Shown here piece after piece: positions 27,919 through 37,745 of a stretch of 64,000 nucleotides of DNA. Made by a program: the position numbers and the translations under genes. How positions within the stretch are numbered: position 1 is the first letter of the stretch; each line of letters starts with the position of its first letter. A model generated the notes under the pieces. It had not been told where the DNA came from and searched no databases. It was given only the letters and a program-made list of their open reading frames with translations. Origin of the DNA: Rhodanobacteraceae bacterium (lineage in GTDB: Bacteria > Pseudomonadota > Gammaproteobacteria > Xanthomonadales > Rhodanobacteraceae); contig SCQU01000001.1 in NCBI GenBank assembly GCA_004299555.1, forward strand, positions 1-64,000. Reading direction: 5' to 3'.

Positions 27919-28668
27919 TCAGCCCGCAGCCGCACATATAGAGACAAAATCGGTAGCCTGCAACGCCGCGCCGCCGATCAGGCCGCCATCGATGTCGGCC
28001 TCGGCAAACAACTCGGCCGCGTTGCCGGGTTTGACGCTGCCGCCATAAACGATACGGGTTGAACCGGCGATTGTAGCATCGTCCCGCGCGAGCTGGCTAC
28101 GCAGCAGTGCGTGGACGTCCTGCGCCTGCTGCGGGGTCGCACAACGCCCCGTACCGATGGCCCATACCGGTTCGTAGGCGATGACAATGTGGCCAAAAGC
28201 CGCTATGCCGCAACGCTCCATCACGGCAGCCAGCTGGTTGCCCACTACCGCAGCCGTCGCACCGGCTTCGTGCTGCTCCAGCGTTTCACCCACGCACAGC
28301 ACCGGCGTCAGGCCGTGCGCCAGCGCCTGCGCCACCTTGGCCGCGACCAGTTCATTGGACTCTTGGTGGAACTGCCGGCGCTCGGAGTGGCCGGCCAACA
28401 CCGTTGCACAGCCGACGTCACGCAGCATCGCGGCCGAAACCTCGCCCGTGAAGGCACCCGCTTCGTGCTGGCTCGAGTCCTGCCCGCCCACCACGATGCG
28501 CGAACCGGCACAGGCCGCGCATACTTCGCGCAGGTAGGGGAACGGCGGGAACAAGGCAACGTCGACCGTGCTGCCGATATCGGCATCCACGATCGCGCCG
28601 GCCAGCGCCGATGCCATCGCGCGCGAGCCGTTCAGCTTCCAGTTTCCGCCCACCCACTTGCGGCGCAT
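27919..28668 (-). CDS. tpiA: Triosephosphate isomerase
   Basis: A 249-residue TIM-barrel enzyme interconverting dihydroxyacetone phosphate and glyceraldehyde 3-phosphate in glycolysis. Catalytic elements are visible: GGNWKLNG (substrate Lys near residue 10), VLAGHSERR (catalytic His), AYEPVWAIGTG (catalytic Glu and loop 6), and the phosphate site IVYGGSVKPGNAAEL. The start at MRRKWVGGNWK fits the family; an in-frame ATG 13 codons upstream gives an unrelated leader. It is first in the tpiA-secG-tRNA block. Confidence 0.97.
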   Translation of the reverse strand: MRRKWVGGNWKLNGSRAMASALAGAIVDADIGSTVDVALFPPFPYLREVCAACAGSRIVVGGQDSSQHEAGAFTGEVSAAMLRDVGCATVLAGHSERRQFHQESNELVAAKVAQALAHGLTPVLCVGETLEQHEAGATAAVVGNQLAAVMERCGIAAFGHIVIAYEPVWAIGTGRCATPQQAQDVHALLRSQLARDDATIAGSTRIVYGGSVKPGNAAELFAEADIDGGLIGGAALQATDFVSICAAAG

Positions 28669-28845
28669 GGCCCGGCTCCGTTGACTTGGGCCCGCGAGGA
28701 TAGCCAACCACGCGGCACCCGCGCAAACTTCGCCGTGCGATCATCCAGGCCCGTGGCGCCCGCGCGCGCTCAACCCATGGCTGGTGCTGTCAGTATTCAA
28801 CACGCACGGCCCCCGCAGCCTTACCTCCACCACAACCACTTGAAC

Positions 28846-29655
28846 ATGCAACCTTCTCCGCACCATCGCGCCCTCGTGACCGGCGCATCCTCCGGCATCG
28901 GCGCGGAGTTCGCGCGCCAGCTGGCCGCGCGCGGCACCGATCTCGTACTGACGGCACGCCGCGCGGAGCGCCTGCGCGCCTTGGCCACCGAGCTTGGCGA
29001 GCGGCACCACGTCAAGGTGGACGTCAGCGTCGAGGACCTCGCCGACCCGGGCGCGCCGGCGCGCATTGCCACTGCCGCGGCCGCCAGTGGCCGCGCGATC
29101 GACATCCTCATCAACAACGCGGGCTATGGCGTGCCGGGACGCTACGACAAGGTCGATTGGGCCACCCACGCGCGTTTCATGCAGGTGCTGGTGACGGCAC
29201 CGCTGGCGTTGTGCCACCTGCTGCTGCCGGCCATGCACGAGCATGGCTACGGGCGCATCATCAACGTCGCCTCGCTGGCGGGATTGGTGCCGGCGACGCC
29301 CGGCAACACGCTCTACGGGCCGGCCAAGGCCTTCTGGGTGCGCACCTCGCAGGCACTGGCGCTGGAAAACCGCGCGCTCGGGATCCACGTCTGCGCGCTG
29401 TGCCCTGGGTTCACGCACTCGGAGTTTCACGAGGTCAGCCACGCCCGCGGGCTGGTCAGCAAGCTGCCGGCGTGGATGTGGTCGGACGCTGACGCCGTGG
29501 TGCGGCAAGGTCTCGACGCGGTTGAGCGCGGACGCGTGGTGTGCGTGCCGGGCCGCGTGAACCGCGCGATCAAGGTGCTGATGGACGTGCTGCCCGACCG
29601 CTGGTCGCTCGCGCTGGTCGCGCGGCGGGCGCGGCAATTTCGCGTGCGGCACTGA
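28846..29655 (+). CDS. Short-chain dehydrogenase/reductase
   Basis: A 269-residue classical SDR with Rossmann motif TGASSGIGAEFARQL (about residue 12), NNAGYGVPG (about 90), catalytic Ser in INVASLAGLVP, and YGPAKAF (Y-x3-K). The sequence LCPGFTHSEFH after the active site and a C-terminal RVVCVPGRVNRAIKVLMDVLP resemble the DltE/YqjQ-like ketoacyl-reductase-related branch. NAD(P) preference and substrate are not clear. It stands alone, divergent from tpiA and convergent with cysNC (11-base gap). Longer upstream frames are not credible. Confidence 0.8.
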   Translation: MQPSPHHRALVTGASSGIGAEFARQLAARGTDLVLTARRAERLRALATELGERHHVKVDVSVEDLADPGAPARIATAAAASGRAIDILINNAGYGVPGRYDKVDWATHARFMQVLVTAPLALCHLLLPAMHEHGYGRIINVASLAGLVPATPGNTLYGPAKAFWVRTSQALALENRALGIHVCALCPGFTHSEFHEVSHARGLVSKLPAWMWSDADAVVRQGLDAVERGRVVCVPGRVNRAIKVLMDVLPDRWSLALVARRARQFRVRH

Positions 29656-29666
29656 CCGGGCGGCCC

Positions 29667-31562
29667 TCAGCTTGCCAGCAGCCGCACCACCCGCGCCGCC
29701 GAATCGGCGGCCGATTCCTGATCGGAATGCAGATGGATCTCGGGCGCTTCGGGCGCCTCGTAGGGTGAGCCGATGCCGGTGAAATTGGCGATCTTGCCCG
29801 CGCGCGCCTTGGCATAGAGGCCCTTGACGTCGCGCGCTTCACACACCTCGAGCGGCGCATCCACGAACACTTCCATGAACCCCCCCTCGCCAATCAGGTC
29901 GCGCGCCATGTCGCGCTCGGCGCGGAACGGGCTGATGAAGGACACCAGCACGATCAGGCCGGCGTCCAGCATCAGCTTGGCAACCTCGGCCACGCGACGG
30001 ATGTTCTCGACGCGATCGGCGTCGGTAAACCCGAGGTCACGATTCAAGCCGTGGCGCACGTTGTCGCCATCGAGCAGGATGGTGTGGAAACCCGCGGCCA
30101 GCAGACGCCGTTCGACCAGGTTGGCGATGGTGGATTTGCCGGCGCCCGACAGGCCCGTGAACCACAGGCAGCGCGGGGTCTGGCCCTTGATCTTCGCGCG
30201 TGCCGCGCGATCGACGTCGAGCTCCTGCCAGTGGACGTTGGTATCGCGGCGCAGGCCAAAATCCAGCGTGCCGCAACCAACCGTGGCGTTGGTTTCGCGG
30301 TCGATGAGGATGAAACCGCCGAGGCGCCGATCCTCGCGATAGGGCCGGAACGCGATGTCCGCATCCAGCGACAAATTGCAATAGGCAATCTCGTTGGCCC
30401 CAAGCCGCGTAGCCGCAAGGTGCGCCTGGGTATCGGGATCGATGCGGTGCTTGATCTCGGTAACCTGGGCGCCAATGACCTGGGTGGCCAGTTTCAGCAG
30501 GTAGCGCCGCCCCGGCAGCAGCGGGGCATCGTCCAGCCACAACAGGTGGCACGCAAACTGCGCCGCGACCTGCGGCGGCCGGGCCGGATCGGCAATCACG
30601 TCACCACGCGCCACGTCGATCTGGTCGGCGAGCGTCAGGGTGACCGCCTGCCCTGCCGCCGCCGCGTCCAGGTCGTGATCGCCGCCCACCACACGCGCGA
30701 CGCGCGAACGCTGCCCGGACGGCAACACCACGATCTCATCGCCGGGCGCCACGCGGCCGCCGGCGACGGTGCCGGCATACCCGCGAAAACTGTGGTCGGG
30801 CCGGTTGACCCACTGCACCGGCAGCGTGAATGCCGCGTCCAGCCTGCGCTCGACCGGAACGGTTTCAAGGTATTCCAGCAATGGCTTGCCGCCGTACCAC
30901 GGCGTGCGGGGCGAGCGCACCACCAGGTTGTCGGCGTTGATCGCCGACACCGGGATCGCATCGGCATGCTCGATTCCAAGCCCGCGCGCAAGTTCGCGGC
31001 ACTCGTGCTCGATCGCGTGGTAGCGCGCTTCGTCGTAGCCGATGAGGTCAAGCTTGTTGACCGCAAACAGGACGCGCCGCAGACCAAACAACGCAAGGAT
31101 CGCCGCGTGCCGGCGGGTTTGCGTCAGGACCCCCGCGTGCGCGTCGACCAGCACGATGCCAAGCTCGGCCGTGGAAGCCCCGCTCGCCATGTTGCGGGTG
31201 TACTGCGCATGGCCCGGGCAATCGGCAACGATGAAGGCGCGCTTGTCGGTGCCAAAGTAACGCCACGCGACGTCGATGGTTATGCCCTGCTCGCGCTCGG
31301 CTTCAAGCCCGTCCAGCAGCAGCGAGTAGTCGGGCCTGCCGTTTTGGGTGCCGTGGACCTTGCTGTCGCGCACCATCTGCGCCAGGCGATCTTCCGGCAC
31401 CATGCCTGACTCGGCCAGCAAACGCCCCAGCAGTGTGCTCTTGCCATCGTCCACGCTGCCGCACATCGCAAAGCGCAACGTATCACGCGCTTCAAGGGCC
31501 GCGAGGCGCGCGGCCAACGCCGGGCGCGTGGTGTTCACGCGTGCATCAGAAGTAGCCTTCAC
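29667..31562 (-). CDS. cysNC: Bifunctional sulfate adenylyltransferase subunit 1 / APS kinase
   Basis: A 631-residue fusion. Residues 25-440 are the CysN GTPase: G1 [16 protein letters not shown]3 [19 protein letters not shown], then two beta-barrel domains. Residues ~455-631 are CysC APS kinase: P-loop [29 protein letters not shown], and a C-terminal [12 protein letters not shown]. With CysD it makes APS and phosphorylates it to PAPS for sulfate assimilation. The start is GTG (a second GTG lies eight codons later) and overlaps the cysD 3' end by 17 bases. The reductase genes are not in this window. Confidence 0.95.
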   Translation of the reverse strand: MKATSDARVNTTRPALAARLAALEARDTLRFAMCGSVDDGKSTLLGRLLAESGMVPEDRLAQMVRDSKVHGTQNGRPDYSLLLDGLEAEREQGITIDVAWRYFGTDKRAFIVADCPGHAQYTRNMASGASTAELGIVLVDAHAGVLTQTRRHAAILALFGLRRVLFAVNKLDLIGYDEARYHAIEHECRELARGLGIEHADAIPVSAINADNLVVRSPRTPWYGGKPLLEYLETVPVERRLDAAFTLPVQWVNRPDHSFRGYAGTVAGGRVAPGDEIVVLPSGQRSRVARVVGGDHDLDAAAAGQAVTLTLADQIDVARGDVIADPARPPQVAAQFACHLLWLDDAPLLPGRRYLLKLATQVIGAQVTEIKHRIDPDTQAHLAATRLGANEIAYCNLSLDADIAFRPYREDRRLGGFILIDRETNATVGCGTLDFGLRRDTNVHWQELDVDRAARAKIKGQTPRCLWFTGLSGAGKSTIANLVERRLLAAGFHTILLDGDNVRHGLNRDLGFTDADRVENIRRVAEVAKLMLDAGLIVLVSFISPFRAERDMARDLIGEGGFMEVFVDAPLEVCEARDVKGLYAKARAGKIANFTGIGSPYEAPEAPEIHLHSDQESAADSAARVVRLLAS

Positions 31563-32457
31563 GCTTCTTGCGCTCCATGGAATCGGTGGGGTCGCGATCG
31601 ATCACGCGGCCGGCACGCTCGGACTGCCGGGTATCGAGCATCTCGGCGACGATGGCATCGAGGTCCGCGGCGTCGGATTCAATCGCGGCGGTCAGCGGCC
31701 AGCCGCCGAGTGTGCGGAAGCGCACCCGCTTCGGGACCAGTTGCTCGCCGGGCGCGAGCGGTACGCGGTCATCGTCACGCACCAGCAAGGTGTCGTTGCG
31801 GATGAAAGTCGGGCGTACCGCGGCGTAATACAGCGGCACCACCTCGATGCCTTCACGGCGGATGTAGAGCCACACATCGAGTTCGGTCCAGTCGGAAATC
31901 GGGAACACCCGCAGCGTTTCCCCCGCGCCCAGCCTGGCGTTGAACAGGCCCCACGGCTCCGGCCGCTGCTTGCGCGGATCCCAGCGCTGGCCGGCGCTAC
32001 GCAGCGAGAACACCCGTTCCTTGGCGCGCGAGACTTCCTCATCACGCCGCGCGCCGCCGATCGCCGCATCGAACCCGTACTTGGCCAGCGCCTGCCGCAG
32101 CGCCTGGGTTTTCATGACGTCCGTATGCCTGGCCGCGCCATCCTTGATGGGGTCGGTGCCCTGCCGCACGCCTTCTTCATTGATGTACACGCGCAGATCA
32201 ACGCCGGTTTCGCGCGCGATCCGGTCGCGAAACTCGATCATCTCGCGAAACTGCCAGGTGGTGTCGATGTGCAGCAGCGGCAACGGCGGCCTGGCGGGAT
32301 AAAACGCCTTCAGCAGCAGGTGCAGCAGCACCGAGGAATCCTTGCCGATCGAGTACAGCAGCACCGGCTTGGCGCACTCGGCCACCGTTTCGCGCAGGAT
32401 GCGGATGGACTCGGCCTCAAGGCGGTCAAGGTGGGTTTGCAGGCGGGTGGCGTTCAC
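31546..32457 (-). CDS. cysD: Sulfate adenylyltransferase subunit 2
   Basis: A 303-residue ATP-PPase-fold subunit that adenylates sulfate with CysN-driven GTP hydrolysis. The PP-loop is [13 protein letters not shown] (about residue 30). Other family stretches: [30 protein letters not shown], and [13 protein letters not shown]; the C-terminus ends in [10 protein letters not shown]. The start is GTG with AGGA six to seven bases upstream; this trims about 47 codons of non-conserved sequence. Divergent from amgK. Confidence 0.95.
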   Translation of the reverse strand: MNATRLQTHLDRLEAESIRILRETVAECAKPVLLYSIGKDSSVLLHLLLKAFYPARPPLPLLHIDTTWQFREMIEFRDRIARETGVDLRVYINEEGVRQGTDPIKDGAARHTDVMKTQALRQALAKYGFDAAIGGARRDEEVSRAKERVFSLRSAGQRWDPRKQRPEPWGLFNARLGAGETLRVFPISDWTELDVWLYIRREGIEVVPLYYAAVRPTFIRNDTLLVRDDDRVPLAPGEQLVPKRVRFRTLGGWPLTAAIESDAADLDAIVAEMLDTRQSERAGRVIDRDPTDSMERKKREGYF

Positions 32458-32513
32458 GCAATTTCCTGTGGTTTCGGCCGGCCGCAACGCACCGGCCGCG
32501 CACCGGTCCGGCA

Positions 32514-32519
32514 AGTATA
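32514..32519 (-). promoter_or_regulatory. Candidate -10 box for cysD-cysNC
   Basis: TATACT on the minus strand, about 57 bases before the cysD GTG. No good -35 box lies at the usual spacing, which would fit an activator-dependent (CysB-like) promoter; no activator site was identified. Confidence 0.35.
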
Positions 32520-32562
32520 GTTGGGTGTTTTTGCACTCACGAAATGCTGGCGGCACGCAGCT

Positions 32563-32568
32563 TATACT
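32563..32568 (+). promoter_or_regulatory. Candidate -10 box for amgK, implying a leaderless transcript
   Basis: TATACT ends eight bases before the amgK ATG, and no Shine-Dalgarno sequence lies between them. If used, transcription starts at or beside the A of ATG. The -35 region at 17 bases (CGAAAT-like) is poor. Confidence 0.4.
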
Positions 32569-32576
32569 CGGCCCGC

Positions 32577-33605
32577 ATGAGCCCGCCACGCCCCACATCG
32601 CCCGCCGACCGGCCCGCGGCCCGCCTCGCGTTCGTACGCGCCGCGCTCGACACTGCCACGGCCACCATCGAACCGGCGTCCGCGGATGCCAGCGCCCGCA
32701 GTTACTGGCGTGTCCGCACGGCCGGCGGCGACAGCCGCGTGCTGATGGACGCCCCGCCCGGCGCGGGCGATCTGGGTATGTGGCTGGACATCGACCTGCG
32801 CCTGCGGCGTGCGGGCCTCAATGCGCCCGAGGTCTTCGCGGCCGACCGCGCGCACGGGTTTCTCCTGTTGTCGGACCTTGGCGAGCGTGCGTACCTTTCC
32901 GTACTTGACGCCGCCAATGCCGATGCCCTGTACGCGGACGCGCTGGATGCACTGCTGACCATGCAAACGCACGTCAGCGCCAGTGGCCTGCCGCACTTTG
33001 ACGAACCGTTCATCGTGCGTGAACTTGAACTGATGCCGAGGTGGTTCCTCGAGCGCCATCTCGGCATCGCCGTCGGCTGCGGGGAATGGGACGTCATCGA
33101 GCTCGCGTTCCGGCAGCTGATCAACAATGCCGTCGGCCAGCCCCAAGTGTTCATGCACCGCGACTATCACAGCCGCAACCTCATGCAAGTTGCGGGGCTC
33201 AATCCGGGCATCATCGACTTCCAGGACGCGGTACTGGGGCCCGTCACCTACGACGCCGTTTCGCTGCTGCGTGACTGTTATATCGCCTGGGACGATGCGC
33301 GCGTGCGCGGCTGGGCCGAGGGCCATCGCCAGCGGCTGCTCGGCGCCGGCGCGCTTGACCCGCGGGTCGACGCCGCGCGTTGGCAACGCTGGTTTGACCT
33401 GACGGGCCTCCAGCGCCACCTCAAGGTGCTCGGCATCTTTTGCCGGTTGTGGTACCGCGACGGCAAGCGCGGCTACCTCAAGGACCTGCCACTCGTGTGG
33501 CACTATGTTCACACGGTTGCCGCGCGCTACCCGGAACTGCATGACTTCAATGCCCTCATGGAGCGCTTTACGGGCAAACGCGACCTGACGGCGCCGCGCG
33601 CATGA
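32577..33605 (+). CDS. amgK: N-acetylmuramate/N-acetylglucosamine kinase AmgK
   Basis: A 342-residue phosphotransferase (APH fold). The catalytic loop reads [11 protein letters not shown], with the metal-binding [15 protein letters not shown] after it. [11 protein letters not shown] lies in the N-lobe. In Pseudomonas AmgK phosphorylates MurNAc/GlcNAc at C1 in a cell-wall recycling route that bypasses de novo UDP-MurNAc synthesis and lowers dependence on MurA. The next gene, overlapping in ATGA, is the partner MurU, which strengthens the call. The start is ATG close behind a TATACT box. Confidence 0.92.
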   Translation: MSPPRPTSPADRPAARLAFVRAALDTATATIEPASADASARSYWRVRTAGGDSRVLMDAPPGAGDLGMWLDIDLRLRRAGLNAPEVFAADRAHGFLLLSDLGERAYLSVLDAANADALYADALDALLTMQTHVSASGLPHFDEPFIVRELELMPRWFLERHLGIAVGCGEWDVIELAFRQLINNAVGQPQVFMHRDYHSRNLMQVAGLNPGIIDFQDAVLGPVTYDAVSLLRDCYIAWDDARVRGWAEGHRQRLLGAGALDPRVDAARWQRWFDLTGLQRHLKVLGIFCRLWYRDGKRGYLKDLPLVWHYVHTVAARYPELHDFNALMERFTGKRDLTAPRA

Positions 33606-34318
33606 AGGCGCTGCTGTTTGCGGCCGGTCGTGGCGAGCGGATGCGTCCACTGAGCAAGGTGACGCCCAAACCCTTGCTCGTGGCCGGCGGCAAACGGCTG
33701 ATCGAATGGCAGCTGCAGCGTCTTGCCGCCGCCGGCGTGCGCGACGTCATCATCAACATCGCGCATCTGGCCGAGCAGTTCCCCGCCGCGCTCGGCGACG
33801 GTTCGCGCTACGGCCTGCGCATCGCCTACAGCCGCGAGGGGGCCGAGCCGCTGGAGACCGGCGGCGGCATGCTGTATGCGCTGCCCCTCCTGGGCACCGC
33901 GCCGTTCCTCGCGGTCAACGCCGACATTTTCACCGATTTCAACTTCGCCGCCCTGCCCGCCGACCCCGCGGGTGCGGCCGAACTGGTATTGGTGGACGAC
34001 CCGCCGCAGCACCCGCAGGGCGACTTCGGCATCGACCCGGACGGGCGCCTGCTGCCGTATGCGGATTCCGATGGTGCCACCCGCGCGCTCACCTTTGCCG
34101 GCATCGGTGTGTACCGGCCCGAGTTGCTGCACGACTGGCTGCACGCTGCCGGCGCCACCACCGGCGCGCGCGCGACTCCGCCCCGGTTTTCCCTGACGCC
34201 GTTGTTGCGCGCCGCCATTGCGCGCGATGCCGTCGCTTGGCGGCGCCACACCGGCGTGTGGACGGACGTTGGCACCCCGGAGCGGCTGGCCGCGCTCGAC
34301 GCGAGCCTGCGCGCGTAA
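33602..34318 (+). CDS. murU: N-acetylmuramate-1-phosphate uridylyltransferase MurU
   Basis: A 238-residue nucleotidyltransferase. The N-terminal signature LLFAAGRGERMRPLSKVTPK supplies the UTP-binding loop and Lys, and NADIFTDFNF carries the metal-binding Asp. GVWTDVGTPERL near the C-terminus is typical of sugar-1-phosphate nucleotidyltransferases. It converts MurNAc-1-P to UDP-MurNAc in peptidoglycan recycling. Overlapping with amgK implies coupled translation. About 116 bases follow before the convergent hda gene. Confidence 0.92.
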   Translation: MKALLFAAGRGERMRPLSKVTPKPLLVAGGKRLIEWQLQRLAAAGVRDVIINIAHLAEQFPAALGDGSRYGLRIAYSREGAEPLETGGGMLYALPLLGTAPFLAVNADIFTDFNFAALPADPAGAAELVLVDDPPQHPQGDFGIDPDGRLLPYADSDGATRALTFAGIGVYRPELLHDWLHAAGATTGARATPPRFSLTPLLRAAIARDAVAWRRHTGVWTDVGTPERLAALDASLRA

Positions 34319-34434
34319 CGTCCCGCCACACCGCCCGACTTTCCCCTTCGTCGCGCCGGGAAACCGAGGGCACTGGCCGTTCGTGCGGCAGCGAGGCAAA
34401 CAGCCCCTTGCGTTTCGGCGGGGGTGCCCGCGGG

Positions 34435-35133
34435 TCACGCGCCCGGCGCTCGCAGCAACTCGCGCAGGAACGGGATGGTCACGCGTCGCTGCGCGGCAAG
34501 CGTTGCACGATCGAGCCGCTGCAACAGCGCGACCAGCGAGGCGGGGTCCCGCGACTGGCGGGCAAACCACCAATCGAGCACATCATCCTCCAGCCGCAAC
34601 CCGAGCCGCCCCGCCAGCAGCCCCAGCATCGCGCGCCGCCCGGCATCATCGAGCGGGCGCAGCGGGCATCGGGTACACATCTCAAGGCGCGACACGAGGT
34701 CTGCCAGGCCGATGCCCAGCGCCGCCGGTGCCGCCCTCGCCGCAAACAGCATCTGCGCATGGGCCGCTCGCGCGCGGTTGTAAAGATCAAACAAGGCGCG
34801 CTCGGCGTCCGGATCACCGGCGACCGTCCCAGTGCTGTCAATCGCCACCAGCCCTTCGACCGCAATTGCGCCAATGGCCCCGGCCCGCGGCGCCGGGAGC
34901 TCCGCCAGGCCGACGTAGCGCGCCCGCCGGCCCGCATCCAGCGCCGCCCGGCACGCGCCGATCAACAGGTGGCTCTTGCCGGTGCCTGCCGCGCCATGGA
35001 CATACAGCCACGCACTTGCGCCCGCCGCGGCGGCGGCGACCCCACGCAGCGCGGTGGCGTTGGGCCCGGGCCAAAACGCATCCAGCCGCTGGTGGGGCGG
35101 CCAGCGCAAGTCGAGCGGGTATTGCCGGATCAT
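34435..35133 (-). CDS. hda: DnaA regulatory inactivator Hda
   Basis: A 232-residue AAA+ protein related to DnaA domain III. The N-terminal QYPLDLRW resembles the clamp-binding motif by which Hda attaches to the DNA-loaded sliding clamp. Walker A is GAAGTGKSHLLIG (about residue 48). The Walker B region reads EGLVAIDSTGTV, somewhat degenerate compared with DnaA. Sensor regions follow in LLFAARAAPAAL. With the clamp it stimulates DnaA-ATP hydrolysis after initiation. Its ATG overlaps the perM stop (ATGA). Confidence 0.88.
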   Translation of the reverse strand: MIRQYPLDLRWPPHQRLDAFWPGPNATALRGVAAAAAGASAWLYVHGAAGTGKSHLLIGACRAALDAGRRARYVGLAELPAPRAGAIGAIAVEGLVAIDSTGTVAGDPDAERALFDLYNRARAAHAQMLFAARAAPAALGIGLADLVSRLEMCTRCPLRPLDDAGRRAMLGLLAGRLGLRLEDDVLDWWFARQSRDPASLVALLQRLDRATLAAQRRVTIPFLRELLRAPGA

Positions 35134-36278
35134 GGTTCCTTGGACGCCGGCACGGCAGCATCGGGTGCGGTGGCGGTGCTGGGCTGCGCCGCGTCGCCTG
35201 CAGGCGACGCACCGTGCGGGCCACCCTCGCCAACATACAGCGGGCTGGCTTGGTAGCGTTCACGCAGGAACCGCAGCAGCACCAGAACCACCGCGGCCAT
35301 TGGCAACGCCAACAGGATGCCTACAAACCCGAACAGCTCCCCGAATGCAAGCACGGCAAAGATGACCGCCACGGGATGCAGGCCGATGCGGTCCCCCACC
35401 AGCTTTGGCACCAGAACGTAACTTTCGAGCAGGCTGCCGATACCAAAGACCGCCAACACCAGCACCAGGTGCAGCGCATCGTGGTACTGCATCAGCACGG
35501 CAATGACGCTGGCCACGATACCGACAATGAAGCCGAGATAGGGCACAAAGCTGACCAGCCCGGCGATCATGCCGATCAGCGGCCCGACATCCAGGCCGAC
35601 CAGCTTCAGCGCGACCGCGTAGAAGATGCCAAGGCCGACCATCACCAAAAGCTGGCCGCGCACGAAGGCGCCCAGCACGCTGTCGGTTTCGCGCGCCAGG
35701 CGGCGGATCGTGGGCTGCGCATCGCGCGGCAGCAGTGCGTCGACGTGCGCGATCAGCTTGTCCCAGTCGCGCAACAGGTAAAACGTCACCACCGGCACCA
35801 GCACGACCGATACACCCCAGCCGATCAGGGCCAGGCCCGAACGGGTCGCATAGCCGAGCACGGTTGCGGCAATGCCCCCCGCGGCGCCCAGATGGCCGCG
35901 TACGCGCGCCAGCACGGCAGCCGGATCAAACTCGCTGGCCGGGATGTTCAAGCGCTGTTCCAGCCACGGGATCGCATTGTGGGTGACCCACGCCGCGTAC
36001 GCCGGCAGCGCCGCGACCAGGCGCGCGATCTGGCGCTGGATCAGCGGCACCAGCAGCACGACCGCCAGCGCGACGGCCAGCAGCATCAACAGGAACACGA
36101 GGCTGGCCGCGAGTCCCCGCCCAAGGTGCCAACGTTCCAGCCGATCCACCAGCGGATCGCCGAGATAGGCAAACACGGCCGCCAACACGAACGGCATCAG
36201 GATGGGGGACAACACCCACACGAGCCAACCCACCACGGCCACGATGACCAACCATTGCCAGCGCTGGACGCTGCTCAT
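35130..36278 (-). CDS. AI-2E family (PerM-like) transporter
   Basis: A 382-residue inner-membrane protein with the family layout: two N-terminal helices, a soluble segment around residues 90-150, then about six helices. Characteristic phrases are LSPILMPFVLAAVFAYLGDP, FYLLRDWDKLI, and LVSFVPYLGFIVGI followed by ESYVLVPKLVGDRIGLHP. Family members include AI-2 exporters and Na+/H+ antiporters, so the substrate is open. The C-terminal ~35 residues are Ala/Pro-rich. Start and stop both overlap neighbours by four bases in a tight operon. Confidence 0.88.
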   Translation of the reverse strand: MSSVQRWQWLVIVAVVGWLVWVLSPILMPFVLAAVFAYLGDPLVDRLERWHLGRGLAASLVFLLMLLAVALAVVLLVPLIQRQIARLVAALPAYAAWVTHNAIPWLEQRLNIPASEFDPAAVLARVRGHLGAAGGIAATVLGYATRSGLALIGWGVSVVLVPVVTFYLLRDWDKLIAHVDALLPRDAQPTIRRLARETDSVLGAFVRGQLLVMVGLGIFYAVALKLVGLDVGPLIGMIAGLVSFVPYLGFIVGIVASVIAVLMQYHDALHLVLVLAVFGIGSLLESYVLVPKLVGDRIGLHPVAVIFAVLAFGELFGFVGILLALPMAAVVLVLLRFLRERYQASPLYVGEGGPHGASPAGDAAQPSTATAPDAAVPASKEP

Positions 36279-36862
36279 GCGGACGGCTTCCTGCGCGCCA
36301 ATTCGCGCCGCGCCAACCATCCCCAGCGCACCACGTAGTCCAGCCCGCTGGCGGCGGTGAGGGCGGCAACGATCCACACCGACTGCCACATCGGCGCCTG
36401 CCAGCCGAACGCGCGATCGGCCAGCACCCACAATACGAAGCCGATCTGGGCAACGGTGGTGGTTTTCGACAGCCAGCTCGGGTGCGCCACAAAGTTGTGC
36501 AAGACCCGCTGCCACGCCAGCGCGCCCAGCAGGATCACCAGATCGCGCGCGACCACCAGCAGCACCAGCCAGCGGGGTACCTCGTGCATCCAGCCGAGTA
36601 CGAGCAGGCTGCCGACCAGCATCGCCTTGTCGCCCGCCGGGTCCAGGATCGAACCCAGACGGCTCTGCCAGTGGAAGCGTCGCGCGAGGTAACCATCCAC
36701 GCCGTCTGAAACACCGGCCACCACCGCAACCACCAGCGCGGCCTCGTAGCGTTCGGCCGTGATGAGCAGCAGCAGGGGCACCACCAACACGATGCGCAGG
36801 CCGGAAATCAGGTTGGGCAGGTGCCGCCATGCCGTTGCGTGGTCGGGCAGGGTCGTGGTCAT
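36275..36862 (-). CDS. CDP-alcohol phosphatidyltransferase
   Basis: A 195-residue membrane enzyme of the PgsA/Pss family. The signature D-x2-D-G-x2-A-R-x8-G-x3-D-x3-D is seen across [12 protein letters not shown] and [15 protein letters not shown] (about residues 50-78). It links an alcohol (glycerol-3-phosphate, serine or other) to CDP-diacylglycerol in phospholipid synthesis. It is probably a PgsA-like or cardiolipin-type paralogue, but the acceptor cannot be read. It precedes perM and hda in one overlapping operon. Confidence 0.85.
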   Translation of the reverse strand: MTTTLPDHATAWRHLPNLISGLRIVLVVPLLLLITAERYEAALVVAVVAGVSDGVDGYLARRFHWQSRLGSILDPAGDKAMLVGSLLVLGWMHEVPRWLVLLVVARDLVILLGALAWQRVLHNFVAHPSWLSKTTTVAQIGFVLWVLADRAFGWQAPMWQSVWIVAALTAASGLDYVVRWGWLARRELARRKPSA

Positions 36863-36905
36863 GGAGCCGTCCGCGCAGCCGCGCCAGTGGCCAGCGGCGG
36901 CGTGG

Positions 36906-37643
36906 TCACGGCGTCCACTGCAAGGCCGCATCCGCGCCTGGATGCGGCTGCGGCGACGGGGTCAGGTGACCGTTGGGTGTAGCCAGGGCCGCCACTACTG
37001 CCGCCAGCGGCTGGCTGTAATCGACCTGCAGCATGACCCCGGCGCCAGACGCGGCGACGGGGACCACGTTCTTCAGCTGCGGATCCCCGCGCAACAGCGC
37101 GAGTACGCTCGCAAATGCGTGGCTGCTGTCGATGCCGCCCACCCACAGGGTGCCCGTGCCGCTGCTGGCTACAGCCTGGGACGGCGCCGTGCCGGACCCC
37201 GGAACGGCGGCGCTCGCGCTGGATGCCGCCGCTGGCGCTGCGGCGGCGGCCGTCGCCGCGCCGCCGCCACCCGGGCGCGCGAGCATGCGACCTACCGCGG
37301 CCGGATCGAAATCGACCTGCAACTCCAGACCCACCCCGCTCGCGGCCCGCCGGTAGCGGTAGTCCCGCACATAGCCCGCCGCGTTCGCCAGCATGCCGGC
37401 GTCGGGGCTGAACCCCGGCGAGATGCCCTGCAACACTACCGTCAGCGCGGCGGCAATCGCGGCGCTGCGCTGGGCATCGCTGGTACCCGCCACCGGCACC
37501 GTGGCGGAATACGGGTTGGCGGCCGGCGCGACCGCTGCGGCGCCGGCCGCGGGCGGTACCGCCGGCCCGGGCGGCGGGGTTTGCGCCATGGCCGCACCGG
37601 ACACGCCGAGCGCCAGCAACAAGCCCACCCAAGTTCGCATCAT
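36906..37643 (-). CDS. Secreted DUF2066 family protein
   Basis: A 245-residue exported protein. GGAGGT eight bases upstream fixes the start, followed by a clear signal peptide ([20 protein letters not shown]). The body has [20 protein letters not shown] and a segment around DYRYRR[14 protein letters not shown], typical of DUF2066. A long Ala-rich linker follows, then a second small alpha/beta repeat. Its position opposite purM is conserved in Xanthomonadales. Function unknown. An overlapping 286-codon frame is a shadow. Confidence 0.75.
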   Translation of the reverse strand: MMRTWVGLLLALGVSGAAMAQTPPPGPAVPPAAGAAAVAPAANPYSATVPVAGTSDAQRSAAIAAALTVVLQGISPGFSPDAGMLANAAGYVRDYRYRRAASGVGLELQVDFDPAAVGRMLARPGGGGAATAAAAAPAAASSASAAVPGSGTAPSQAVASSGTGTLWVGGIDSSHAFASVLALLRGDPQLKNVVPVAASGAGVMLQVDYSQPLAAVVAALATPNGHLTPSPQPHPGADAALQWTP

Positions 37644-37745
37644 GGCCGTGCACCTCCAACCGGACGCTGCAAGTCTGCCCAATCACGGGCTCAGCGTCTA
37701 TCATGGCCGATCCAGCCACTCAGTGCGTACGCCCCGGATGCTGCC

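Noticed and set aside
34218-36338. 706-codon open frame over hda and the PerM-like gene
   Set aside because: Opposite strand of two clear genes; low-complexity Arg/Pro/His translation.
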